This document shows positions 1-7,823 of a stretch of DNA of 17,954 nt, in pieces. The DNA comes from Methanoregula sp. (GTDB lineage: Archaea; Halobacteriota; Methanomicrobia; Methanomicrobiales; Methanospirillaceae). Location of the stretch: assembly GCA_003154335.1 (NCBI GenBank), contig PMDE01000095.1:1-17954 (forward strand), written 5' to 3'. The translations under genes were made by a program, and so were the position numbers. How positions within the stretch are numbered: position 1 is the stretch's first letter; each line of letters starts with the position of its first letter. The notes beneath the pieces were generated by a model that saw only the letters and a program-made list of their open reading frames with translations, did no database searches and was not told where the DNA came from.

Positions 1-44
1 CAATAACAATCGGCCGAGTCTTCGGTGATATTGCTCCATAAAAC

Positions 45-61
45 AGGATTTCTACAGAGCA
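45..61 (+). repeat. Right-end terminal inverted repeat of an IS (remnant)
   Basis: The 17-mer AGGATTTCTACAGAGCA here is the exact reverse complement of 15436-15452, the left terminal repeat of the IS5-like element described below. It also resembles that element's right end at 16407-16422 (18 of 20 bases match when the following A tract is included). The orientation means the element body would lie to the left, outside the window. Read in frame it gives FYRAK, like the transposase C-terminus at 16409-16425. The bases just upstream (1-44) do not resemble the other copy and contain an in-frame stop, so this copy is either diverged or only an end is left. Confidence 0.6.
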
Positions 62-450
62 AAAATTTCAGGGAATTACGCGTTTTTATTCATCTGACTT
101 CTTAAAAAAAAGATTTCCGGTCACCACAAATCATTATTTCTCATTCTAATGAGAAAATACGCACGTTTTTTGAGCAGATAACATATCCCGGGTGTTTGTA
201 CGTTCGAAAGGAAAATCTGCCCCGGTTTGATACGTAATCCCGCGATTAAATTCGAAATTGACAAGACTTCACCCCTTTACCTTTGGTGAGCAGCGACAGT
301 ACATCCCGGTATTATCTCCATTATTTTAGACTGAGGAAAATTCAGGATAATGATTAATCAGCGCGTGCCAAGCACCAGTGCGTTGCATTTATTCATATGG
401 ATCTCACTCGAATCAAAGTAAAAAAAAGGAAATCAAGGAGATAAACACAA
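62..450. other. Gene-free A/T-rich stretch upstream of the DUF1059 gene
   Basis: No credible coding frame is seen on either strand. It holds a perfect short palindrome at 137-156 (TTTCTCATT, two-base centre, AATGAGAAA), which could be a protein-binding site or tight hairpin. A TATA-like stretch (ATTTATTCATATG) lies at about 387-399, roughly 55 nt before the ATG at 451, and is a possible promoter. The A-rich leader ends in an AAGGAG ribosome binding site at 435-440. Confidence 0.4.
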
Positions 451-621
451 ATGCCCTCATTGATGTGCAAAGACATCGGGATCGATTGCCCGTTTGAAGC
501 GCATGGAACAACCAACCACGAGCTGATGAGAAAATTTATCGACCACGCCGAACCCACTCATAAAATGCCGGTTCTTTCGGCAGATATCATTCTGAAAGTT
601 CAGAATGCGATTAAAAAATAA
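451..621 (+). CDS. DUF1059 family small protein
   Basis: This 56-residue protein begins MPSLMCKDIGIDCPFEAHG. Its layout matches the DUF1059 family of small (about 55-65 aa) proteins common in methanogens: a Cys in C-K/R-D/E-(I/L)-G, a second Cys seven residues later in DCPFEAHG (family form C-x-F-x-(A/I)-x-G), a predicted helix, and a C-terminal helix ending in lysines. The function of the family is unknown; the two conserved Cys (positions 6 and 13) and His could bind a metal, but that is inference. The start is set by AAGGAG at 435-440, 10 nt upstream. A secreted protein gene follows 27 nt after the stop and may be cotranscribed. Confidence 0.8.
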   Translation: MPSLMCKDIGIDCPFEAHGTTNHELMRKFIDHAEPTHKMPVLSADIILKVQNAIKK

Positions 622-648
622 TCTTAGCTTGGCAGAGAATAATTGGAG

Positions 649-1281
649 ATGACTGGATCTCGTAACATGATCAAAAATCGCTTTATTCTTGCAGAATTCT
701 CATTGATGATTTTGATCATTCCAGCACTTGCAGGACAATTGGCCCCCTTAACTCGAGAACCCGCCGATGGGATGGGAACACTTGAAATCTCCGATATACG
801 CCACAATGCAATTTTCAGCCAGAAAATAGAAATAGATCGCATAACCGATACGAAACCTTTCATATCAGGTCAATTAATCCAGAAAGACATTTTTGACTCT
901 TATAAAAAAGTCCAAGGGACGATCGTAAATTTTCCTCCAGACGGGGTATATAGCGGAAGGTTCACCCCCGGGAATTACGGAGTCACCTTGTTGGACGGAA
1001 ACGGGGGCCATTCAGAATATGCCATCGTAACTATAGACCAGGGGTACCTTTCATCAATTACCTTTGTCGGCCATGCAAGTTCAGGCTTCGTTGTCCGTAA
1101 CTCGTCCGTACTCTTACCCAATTCCACTCCTGACCCGGTATGGACTTGCAGTACAACAAAAGTTTGGCATCCCGCACATTTCGAGAAATTCTGGAGACCT
1201 TTTTGCGGGGTGTGGGGATGGGACTGGGAGCTATGGCCCGGGTACTGGGAAAACGTTACTACCTGTGAATGGAGTTCGTAA
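649..1281 (+). CDS. Secreted hypothetical protein with Trp-rich, Cys-containing C-terminus
   Basis: I do not recognise a family. The N-terminus has a lysine/arginine stretch (K-N-R) followed by a hydrophobic segment (FILAEFSLMILIIPALAG) that reads as a signal peptide, so the protein is probably exported. The middle (roughly residues 85-135) has short beta-like repeats (GVYSGRFTPGNYGVTLLDG), suggesting an immunoglobulin-like or carboxypeptidase-regulatory-like fold. The last 46 residues contain nine Trp and three Cys (WTC, FCGVWGWDW, TTCEW) and lack charge clusters. Start choice is uncertain: TTG 643, ATG 649 and ATG 667 are in frame. ATG 667 would place the signal peptide at the very N-terminus, but no start has a well-spaced ribosome site; a GGAGATGA lies at 645-652. 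It may be a tail of the DUF1059 operon. Confidence 0.6.
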   Translation: MTGSRNMIKNRFILAEFSLMILIIPALAGQLAPLTREPADGMGTLEISDIRHNAIFSQKIEIDRITDTKPFISGQLIQKDIFDSYKKVQGTIVNFPPDGVYSGRFTPGNYGVTLLDGNGGHSEYAIVTIDQGYLSSITFVGHASSGFVVRNSSVLLPNSTPDPVWTCSTTKVWHPAHFEKFWRPFCGVWGWDWELWPGYWENVTTCEWSS

Positions 1282-2148
1282 AAACATCTGTTGGTGACCA
1301 GGGGAGCTGAAATACGATTCTGAAGTTATTCACAGACTGATAAAAGATGATCTGAACACTTATTCTCTTCGCCATTCAGAATCCGAAAACGAAATCCGAC
1401 CCCCGGAGTCTTTCGACGTGAACATTCAAATCATTTGACCAATCCTGCTACCATCATAGAACAAAGTGAAAACTGTATTCTCTGTCATTAAAAGAGAGTT
1501 TAGGGGATCTCTGAAAGTCATAAAATTCTATACACCTATCAACGAACTTAAATCGAATTGATCTTTATGATATTTTGAAAAATTATTTTTCCGATCTCTA
1601 TCCGATCTCCTCGTGAGAAATTCTTCAGATTCCCTTGTTTCATAAACCTAGCAAGATGGTTCTCTAGGCCACAATCAGTTGAAAATCGTTTCATTTCTTT
1701 TCAATCCCTATCTGAAAACGCTTTTTATTGGTGCAGATTCAATCAGGCAATCTCATGATCAGATCAGATCGTGCGCTTACTGACGGGGAATTTTGTTTAT
1801 TGCTGCACCGAATCGTTAGTGATCTGATAGAACCGGTGCAAAGCTCAGTAATCATTGACAAGCTTTGAAGATATTCCCCACTTCCTGCGGTAATTCCAGC
1901 AGACGCTTCCCCTCGACAAAGCCAATCACGATAAGGCAGTATTAACGGTAGGAGTTATCGGTAGCATTTCCCCCCAATCCAACCGTCAAATTTATATGAA
2001 GGTAACAATGAAACCGAATGAGATCTGGTCAAGTCGGCTTTTATGGAGTAGGTCGGTTCCCCAATTACATATTGGAAGTTCATAAAGAGGCACCGTTTGG
2101 GCGAATCTCACACATTGACAAAACAGTGGATATATCAAAAAGAGGATT
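1282..2148. other. Long gene-poor region between the secreted protein and serA
   Basis: About 870 bases with no intact gene. Visible structure: a 7-bp inverted repeat TGCACCG (1804-1810)/CGGTGCA (1834-1840), a GATCAGATCAGATC run near 1757-1770, and a protein-like fragment on the minus strand at 1852-1941 (reads VIGFVEGKRLLELPQEVG), preceded by one stop and then a further open stretch to about 2010. This could be a decayed gene, but it is not identifiable. The right part (about 1990-2148) is the downstream flank of serA. Confidence 0.35.
1852..2010 (-). pseudogene. Possible coding remnant, unidentified
   Basis: Read leftward, this gives two open stretches in the same frame split by one TAA at 1942-1944. 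The downstream part reads YCLIVIGFVEGKRLLELPQE and continues to a TGA at 1852-1854. The upstream part includes VGLGGNATDNSYR. Composition looks protein-like, but there is no start signal, and no family is recognised. Chance open frame is a real alternative. Confidence 0.2.
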
Positions 2149-3744
2149 TCAGATCTTTTCTGAGGTAATTTTTGCAAACGTTGCGGTAAAAATTCCCGGC
2201 ATGGAACGAATCTCGTCCATAACATCTTCGGGCACTTCGCTGTCAACGTTCAGCACCATGATCGCCTGTTCACCGGGGTTGATCCGCCCGACCTGCATGC
2301 CGGCGATGTTGATATTGCATTTCCCAAGGATGGTAGAGGCCCGACCGATAACACCGGGTTTATCGAGGTGTCGCGAGACTATAACATAGCCTTCGGGGAT
2401 CATGTCCATGGTATAGCCGCCAACTGCCACAATCCGGCTCCGGCCTTTGAAAAATACCGTTCCACTCACGGTCTCTTCAGTCTTGTCAGTCCTGATCCGG
2501 ATCGTTATTAAATTCTTAAACCCGTGGGATTCCTGAGTGACTGTTTCGCTGATGGTTATGCCCCGTTCCTTTGCCATAAATTCCGCATTGACGATATTAA
2601 CCGGTTGCTGAAGGATGGGATCGAGAAGTCCTTTCAACGCGAGACGGGTAACAAATTTCATACTGGCTGCATAGGACGAAAGATCGCCACCATAAATACA
2701 CTCAACAGACTCCAGCCTCCCGGGAGCAATCTGGATTGCAAACCTCCCCATCTTCTCGGCAAGCTGGGCATAGGGTTCGAGTACTTCTGCCTGTTCCGGA
2801 GGTACCATCGGTGCATTCACCACGTATTTTGCAGCACCCCCGTTCAAAACTTCTATGCATTGTCGGGCAACCGAGATGGCAACATTCTGCTGTGCCTCAA
2901 CAGTACTTGCTCCAAGGTGGGGAGTTACAATGACCTGGTCGAGGGTGAGAAGGGGGGACTCCAGCGGGGGTTCAGTCTCAAATACATCGAGTGCTGCGCC
3001 TGCAACTTTTCCACTTTTAATCGCGTCATAGAGCGCTTTTTCGTCAATAATGCCCCCACGGGCACAATTGATAATCCGGACACCGTCTTTCATGGTAGCG
3101 ATGCTCTTTGCATTGACGAGGTGCTTTGTTTCCTTGATCAAAGGTGTGTGGACTGATATTATATCAGCTATTTTGAACAGATCTTCCACCGACATCATCT
3201 CCACCCCGAGCTGGGCAGCACGCTCTTTTGAGATGAACGGGTCGTAGGCAACGCATCTCATTTCCAGTGCGTTTGCCCGCTTCGCCAGCTCGCGTCCTAT
3301 CCTTCCGAATCCGACAATACCAAGGACTTTGTCATTTAGTTCGACGCCCATGAATTTTGAGCGCTTCCATTCCTTCTTCTTCAGGCTGGCAGTCGCCTGA
3401 GGGATATTCCTCGCCAGGGAGAGCATCATTGCCATCGTGTGCTCTGTCGCAGCAAGAGTGTTGCCTTCAGGTGCATTTGCAACAATAATTCCTTTGCGGG
3501 TTGCCGCATCGGTATCGATATTATCCACGCCGGCGCCGGCGCGCCCTATAAACCGCAACCGTTTCGCTGCCTCGATCACTTTAGCAGTAACATCAGTACC
3601 GCTCCTCACCAGCAGGGCATCATAATCACCGATGATGCTGCAGAGTTCGTCTTCTTTGAGGTCGGTCCTGACGTCCACATCGAACGCTTTTTTAAGGATA
3701 CCGAGTCCCTCTTCAGCCAGCGGATCGCTGACGAGCACCCTCAT
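2149..3744 (-). CDS. serA: D-3-phosphoglycerate dehydrogenase
   Basis: This enzyme oxidises 3-phosphoglycerate to 3-phosphohydroxypyruvate with NAD+, the first step of serine synthesis in the cytosol. Counting from the ATG at 3742-3744 it has 531 residues, the usual length of the long SerA type. Domain order is substrate-binding domain, NAD-binding Rossmann domain (GFGRIG 145-150, acidic D168), intervening ASB domain (about 310-445) and C-terminal ACT domain (about 453-531, starting VIVSRHLDKPGVIGRAS). Catalytic residues are visible: R229 in NCARGG, E258 in FETEP and H276 in TPHLGAS. The ACT domain suggests allosteric control, in some homologues by serine. In-frame ATGs also lie at 3753 and 3780; the conserved N-terminus MRVLVSDPLAEEGL favours 3744 or the 3753 form with three more residues. 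No ribosome site is seen, so a leaderless or very short-leader message is likely. It is divergent from ppsA. Confidence 0.96.
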   Translation of the reverse strand: MRVLVSDPLAEEGLGILKKAFDVDVRTDLKEDELCSIIGDYDALLVRSGTDVTAKVIEAAKRLRFIGRAGAGVDNIDTDAATRKGIIVANAPEGNTLAATEHTMAMMLSLARNIPQATASLKKKEWKRSKFMGVELNDKVLGIVGFGRIGRELAKRANALEMRCVAYDPFISKERAAQLGVEMMSVEDLFKIADIISVHTPLIKETKHLVNAKSIATMKDGVRIINCARGGIIDEKALYDAIKSGKVAGAALDVFETEPPLESPLLTLDQVIVTPHLGASTVEAQQNVAISVARQCIEVLNGGAAKYVVNAPMVPPEQAEVLEPYAQLAEKMGRFAIQIAPGRLESVECIYGGDLSSYAASMKFVTRLALKGLLDPILQQPVNIVNAEFMAKERGITISETVTQESHGFKNLITIRIRTDKTEETVSGTVFFKGRSRIVAVGGYTMDMIPEGYVIVSRHLDKPGVIGRASTILGKCNINIAGMQVGRINPGEQAIMVLNVDSEVPEDVMDEIRSMPGIFTATFAKITSEKI

Positions 3745-3779
3745 GTTTGTCATAAAAAACCCATATACTATATGCAGCA

Positions 3780-3792
3780 TACTTAAAGAGGA
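3780..3792 (-). promoter_or_regulatory. Putative serA TATA box
   Basis: Read on the minus strand, CTCTTTAAGTATG gives a TTTAAG-type archaeal TATA box. Transcription would start about 25 nt on, near 3760, giving a leader of under 20 nt before the serA ATGs at 3753 and 3744. A second A/T-rich run (ATATAGTATATG) at about 3762-3773 is an alternative. Confidence 0.4.
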
Positions 3793-3860
3793 TTATTCTT
3801 TAACCGCTGAACTGATGCTTACCGGTATTCCGGAGATATGCAGTCTGAATAAAAACCGGG

Positions 3861-3880
3861 TAATAATAATTATAATACAG
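3861..3880 (+). promoter_or_regulatory. Putative promoter of the ppsA operon
   Basis: TAATAATAATTATAATACAG is the most TATA-like stretch upstream of ppsA. A start about 25 nt downstream falls near 3897-3902, only about 10 nt before the ATG at 3910. It shares a 130-nt divergent intergenic space with the serA promoter, so co-regulation of the two directions is possible. Confidence 0.4.
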
Positions 3881-3909
3881 AAGAAGGTGACATCATAAGT
3901 GGTGCGAGC

Positions 3910-6192
3910 ATGAAGGATGTGCCTAATATTCTGTGGCTCGAGGAGATCAGGAAGGAAGATATAATATCGGTCGGGGGCAAAGGGGCTTCTCTTGGTGAGA
4001 TGGCATCCATTGGACTCCCGGTTCCGAAAGCCTTCGTGGTGACTGCTCAGGCCTTTCGAAGGTTTTTAGTCGAGACCGGACTGGAGAAGAAGATTTTTGC
4101 ATCGTACGATCAACTCGATGTCGAAAATAATGAGGCACTTGAACGAGCTGCCGATGGGGCAAAAGCCATGGTGGTCAAGGCAAAAATGCCGCCTCATATC
4201 AAAGAAGAGATCCGGAAAGCATACAGAAAGATGTCTGCAGAAGACCTTATTGTTGCAGTCCGGTCAAGCGCTACTGCAGAAGACCTGCCGGATGCCAGTT
4301 TCGCAGGGCAGCAAGATACATTCCTCAATATCAAGGGGGAAGATGCTCTTCTCGAAGCCGTGCAGCGATGCTGGGCTTCACTCTATGGGGCAAGGGCAAT
4401 ATATTACCGTGCAAAGCAGGGCTTCGATGACCACACAGTAAACATCGCAGTAGTCGTCCAGCAACTTGTACATTCAGAAAAGGCCGGGGTCATGTTTACA
4501 TCCCACCCCATAACCGGAGAGCCATTAACAATAATCGAAGGTTCCTGGGGACTGGGTGAAGCGGTTGTTTCCGGCTCTGTATCCCCGGACAAATATGTCT
4601 TCGACCAGCGGTCCGAAAAGGTTATCGACACGCTTATCTCGAATAAGAAAGTCGAGATCGTTGCTGACGGGGACCACGGAACCAAGCTTCTGAACATTAC
4701 CGGCCTCCGGCAGGATGCCCGGGTACTCACTGATGAAGAGATTAGCAAGCTCGGTATGTATGGAAAAATCGCCGAGGATCACTATGGAATTCCCCAGGAT
4801 GTGGAATGGGGCATCGTGAAAGGTACCATTTATATCCTCCAGTCCCGCCCGATTACCACTATCGGGAACAGGAAAGAGGCAAAGAGCAGTTCGGGACAAA
4901 GTAATAGCGCACGGATACTCATCCAGGGGCAGGGTGCGGCTCCGGGCATTGCTTCGGGCAATGTGGTAATAATCCGGGATGCAAAGGATACAGGCAAGGT
5001 AAAAGCAGGGGATATTCTTGTCACGAAGATGACGAATCCCGACATGGTACCAGCGATGCGGAAGGTTGCAGCCATTGTTACCGATGAGGGAGGCCTGACC
5101 TGCCATGCCGCGATCGTAAGCCGTGAACTGGGAACACCGGCAGTAGTCGGAACAAAGACTGCGACCAGTGTGCTGACCAACGGGCAGCTTGTTACGGTTG
5201 ATGGTGAGAAAGGAAATGTCTACGAAGGGGTAATTGAAGTTCCGGCAAAACAGGCCCAGGCAATACCGGCCGCAGTAGCCGCTTCCCCCGTCATAACTGC
5301 TACGCTCGTGAAGGTGAATGTCTCCATCCCCGAGGCTGCGGCCCGGGCGGCGGCAACCGGTGCAGATGGTGTGGGATTGCTCAGGATCGAACACCTGATC
5401 CTCGGGCTCAATAAAACACCGGGGTGGTTCATTGCTAACAACAAGGAAGAAGATTTTGTCAGGGAACTCCATGATGGTATTAAGATTGTACTTGATGCCT
5501 TCCCGGGCAAGCCCGTCTGGGTCCGGACGCTTGACGCCCCGACGGATGAGTTTCGGAACATGATGGGTGGGGAAAACGAACCCCATGAGCATAATCCCAT
5601 GCTTGGCTGGCGTGGAATCCGGCGTGACCTCCAGAGCCCGGAACAGTTCCGTCTCCAGATAGAGTCCTTCAAACGTCTCTGGAAAGAGGGCTATGAGAAC
5701 CTGGGTATCATGTTCCCCATGGTATCCCATCCGGATGAGTTTGTCGCTGCTAAGGCGCTGATGAAGACCTACGGGGTCGATGTCGAGAAGGTTACGCTGG
5801 GAATAATGATCGAAATACCGGCAAGCGCAATCATGATCGAAGATTTCATCAAATGCGGTATCAGGTTTGCATCCTTCGGGACCAATGATCTTGTCCAGTA
5901 CACGCTCGCAATCGACCGTAACAATGAAAATGTTGCAGACATGTACCAACCCCAGCACCCCGCAGTACTCCACCTTATTCACAGTGCGATCCAGATGTGC
6001 CGGGCATATGATGTAGAATGCTCGATCTGCGGTCAGGCAGGCTCTGACCCGAAGATGGCTATGTGGCTTGTCGAGCATGGGATATCAAGTATTTCGGCCA
6101 ACATTGATGCGATCGCCAAGATCCGTGAGGCGGTTGCCCGTACAGAAAAGCGTATCATCCTTGAGGCTGCGAGAATACGCGATGCTGAATAA
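3910..6192 (+). CDS. ppsA: Phosphoenolpyruvate synthase
   Basis: PEP synthase (pyruvate, water dikinase) makes PEP, AMP and phosphate from pyruvate and ATP; in methanogens it links acetyl-CoA-derived pyruvate to gluconeogenesis and aromatic amino acid supply. The 760 residues are close to the family length (about 750-800). Order: N-terminal ATP-binding domain with VRSSATAEDLPDASFAGQQD (R118 onward) and QSRPITT near 315, the swivelling phosphohistidine domain with GGLTCHAAIVSRELGTP (H399 the phosphorylated His), and a C-terminal TIM-barrel PEP-binding domain with FGTNDLVQYTLAIDR and CSICGQAGSD (C707 the catalytic Cys). All key residues are present. A GGTG-containing stretch lies just before the ATG. 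It heads the operon; mfnA starts 11 nt inside its 3' end. Confidence 0.97.
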   Translation: MKDVPNILWLEEIRKEDIISVGGKGASLGEMASIGLPVPKAFVVTAQAFRRFLVETGLEKKIFASYDQLDVENNEALERAADGAKAMVVKAKMPPHIKEEIRKAYRKMSAEDLIVAVRSSATAEDLPDASFAGQQDTFLNIKGEDALLEAVQRCWASLYGARAIYYRAKQGFDDHTVNIAVVVQQLVHSEKAGVMFTSHPITGEPLTIIEGSWGLGEAVVSGSVSPDKYVFDQRSEKVIDTLISNKKVEIVADGDHGTKLLNITGLRQDARVLTDEEISKLGMYGKIAEDHYGIPQDVEWGIVKGTIYILQSRPITTIGNRKEAKSSSGQSNSARILIQGQGAAPGIASGNVVIIRDAKDTGKVKAGDILVTKMTNPDMVPAMRKVAAIVTDEGGLTCHAAIVSRELGTPAVVGTKTATSVLTNGQLVTVDGEKGNVYEGVIEVPAKQAQAIPAAVAASPVITATLVKVNVSIPEAAARAAATGADGVGLLRIEHLILGLNKTPGWFIANNKEEDFVRELHDGIKIVLDAFPGKPVWVRTLDAPTDEFRNMMGGENEPHEHNPMLGWRGIRRDLQSPEQFRLQIESFKRLWKEGYENLGIMFPMVSHPDEFVAAKALMKTYGVDVEKVTLGIMIEIPASAIMIEDFIKCGIRFASFGTNDLVQYTLAIDRNNENVADMYQPQHPAVLHLIHSAIQMCRAYDVECSICGQAGSDPKMAMWLVEHGISSISANIDAIAKIREAVARTEKRIILEAARIRDAE

Positions 6193-7282
6193 GGGTTGTT
6201 CTGAAGAAGAGATCTTCACTTTTTTCTCCCAAAAAAAAAGGGAGGATATGGATCATGACTATATCCTGAGCTCTATGTGTACCATTCCCCACCCGGTAGC
6301 AGTGCGAGCGCATTGTATGTTCATGGAGACCAATCTCGGGGACCCCGGCCTTTTTTTGGGCACTGCATCTCTTGAACAGCTCCTTATTGAACGGCTTGCT
6401 ACCCTTTTCCATCTCCCGACAGCCGGGGGATACGCAACATCCGGGGGGACCGAGTCCAATATCCAGGCATTGCGGCTTGCAAAAGTATCAAAACAGGAAG
6501 TTGTGTATCCCAATATTGTCGTACCTGAATCAGCTCATTTTTCCTTCAGGAAAGCCTGTGATCTCCTCTCTCTTGAAATGCGACCCGTTCCACTGGATCG
6601 GAATTTTCGTATGGATGCAGAAAAAGCAGCAGAACAGATCGATAAAAACACGATCTGTCTCGTAGGTATTGCAGGCACCACGGAGTACGGTATGGTCGAC
6701 CCGATAGCAGATCTGGCAAAAATTGCTGACGCACAGGACGTACTTTTCCACGTGGATGCAGCCTTTGGGGGTATGGTAATACCTTTCCTTAATAATCCGA
6801 TCCCCTTTGACTTTGCTCTTCCCGGTGTTTCGACCATTGCCGTTGACCCACACAAGATGGGCATGAGTACCATTCCTGCCGGCTGCCTCATTACCCGGGA
6901 CCCAGACTTGCTCCACTCCCTCAATATCGATACCCCCTACCTTTCGGTCAAACAGGAATACACGCTTGCCGGCACACGACCTGGTGCTCCTGTTGTAGGG
7001 GCGTTAGCCGTGCTGGACTATCTCGGTAAGGAAGGTATGAGAGCAGTAGTTTCAGGATGCATGAAGAATACTGATCGCCTGATCGCCGGTATGGAACTGT
7101 TCGGGATCCCAAGGGCTGTCACGCCAGATGTAAACGTTGCGACCTTTACCTGTAGGGGAATACCTGAACCATGGAAGGTCTCGTGGACACGACAGGGACA
7201 CCTGCGGATAGTCTGTATGCCACACGTTCATCTCGACCGGATTGAGGCTTTTTTAAAAGACACAGGAGAAATGTATGCTTGA
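6182..7282 (+). CDS. mfnA: Tyrosine/aspartate decarboxylase, methanofuran biosynthesis
   Basis: MfnA is a PLP-dependent group II decarboxylase that makes tyramine from L-tyrosine for methanofuran; archaeal homologues can also decarboxylate aspartate to beta-alanine for coenzyme A. The 366 residues fit the family. Visible signatures: GYATSGGTESNIQALRLAK (PLP phosphate binding), AHFSFRKACDLL (ring-stacking His), HVDAAFGG (Asp for the pyridine nitrogen) and VDPHKMGMSTIPAG with K225 as the PLP-linked lysine. The reading frame is open further upstream inside ppsA, but the ATG at 6182 gives the conserved MLNKGCSEEEIF start and overlaps ppsA by 11 nt, implying translational coupling. Its gene partner ppsA provides PEP, a precursor of the shikimate route to tyrosine; that link is inference. 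The tyrosine-versus-aspartate choice cannot be read from the sequence. Confidence 0.93.
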   Translation: MLNKGCSEEEIFTFFSQKKREDMDHDYILSSMCTIPHPVAVRAHCMFMETNLGDPGLFLGTASLEQLLIERLATLFHLPTAGGYATSGGTESNIQALRLAKVSKQEVVYPNIVVPESAHFSFRKACDLLSLEMRPVPLDRNFRMDAEKAAEQIDKNTICLVGIAGTTEYGMVDPIADLAKIADAQDVLFHVDAAFGGMVIPFLNNPIPFDFALPGVSTIAVDPHKMGMSTIPAGCLITRDPDLLHSLNIDTPYLSVKQEYTLAGTRPGAPVVGALAVLDYLGKEGMRAVVSGCMKNTDRLIAGMELFGIPRAVTPDVNVATFTCRGIPEPWKVSWTRQGHLRIVCMPHVHLDRIEAFLKDTGEMYA

Positions 7283-7823
7283 CAGACTGGTAAGATCCCT
7301 TGAGACCTGTCCCATGATAAAACGGGGAGAGTATAATTATTTCATCCATCCGATAACCGATGGCGTACCGCTTATCAGCCCTGCCCTCCTTCGCGAAGTG
7401 GCCACCGCGATGGTGAAAATGCTCGATCTGACGGGTGTGGATAAGATTGTTGTTGTCGAGGCCATGGGCATTCATATCGGTTCGATCCTATCGACAATGA
7501 CTGATATTCCTATGACCATTATGCGTAAAAGAGCATACAAATTGCCTGGAGAGATAGCTGTTCACCAGGCTACCGGCTATTCCAAAGGGGAGCTCTACCT
7601 GAATGGTGTATATAAAGGAGATCGGGTCGTGATCATTGACGATGTGGTGAGCACGGGTGGCACTATGAAAGCCCTCTTGCAGGCTCTGAGCATTGCCGGT
7701 GCCAATGTTGCGGACGTCTGTATCGCAGTCCAGCGTGGGGAACCCGATATCGGTCGCCCATATAAGTCATTGGTCAGGATTGAAGTGACCGACAAGGTGT
7801 ATGTGGTTGAACGACACCTCTGA
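7275..7823 (+). CDS. hpt: Hypoxanthine/adenine phosphoribosyltransferase
   Basis: This type I phosphoribosyltransferase of 182 residues matches the archaeal Hpt family, which salvages free purine bases (hypoxanthine, guanine or adenine) with PRPP. The PRPP-binding signature VVIIDDVVSTGGT begins at residue 118. Upstream segments VVVEAMGIHIGSILS and MTIMRKRAYKLPGEIAV hold the PPi loop and the family-specific middle region. The ATG at 7275 overlaps the mfnA stop by 8 nt and is preceded by AGGAGA at 7264-7269, a good ribosome site. dph2 begins inside its 3' end. Exact base preference is not decided by sequence alone. Confidence 0.92.
   Translation: MLDRLVRSLETCPMIKRGEYNYFIHPITDGVPLISPALLREVATAMVKMLDLTGVDKIVVVEAMGIHIGSILSTMTDIPMTIMRKRAYKLPGEIAVHQATGYSKGELYLNGVYKGDRVVIIDDVVSTGGTMKALLQALSIAGANVADVCIAVQRGEPDIGRPYKSLVRIEVTDKVYVVERHL

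Noticed and set aside
1064..1297. Second plus-strand frame inside the secreted protein gene
   Set aside because: It lies wholly within the frame that carries the signal peptide, with no start signal of its own.
4525..6078. Very long open frame on the minus strand inside ppsA (517 codons)
   Set aside because: It is antisense to a fully conserved ppsA with all catalytic residues. The protein has no recognisable domain and is explained by codon bias on the opposite strand.
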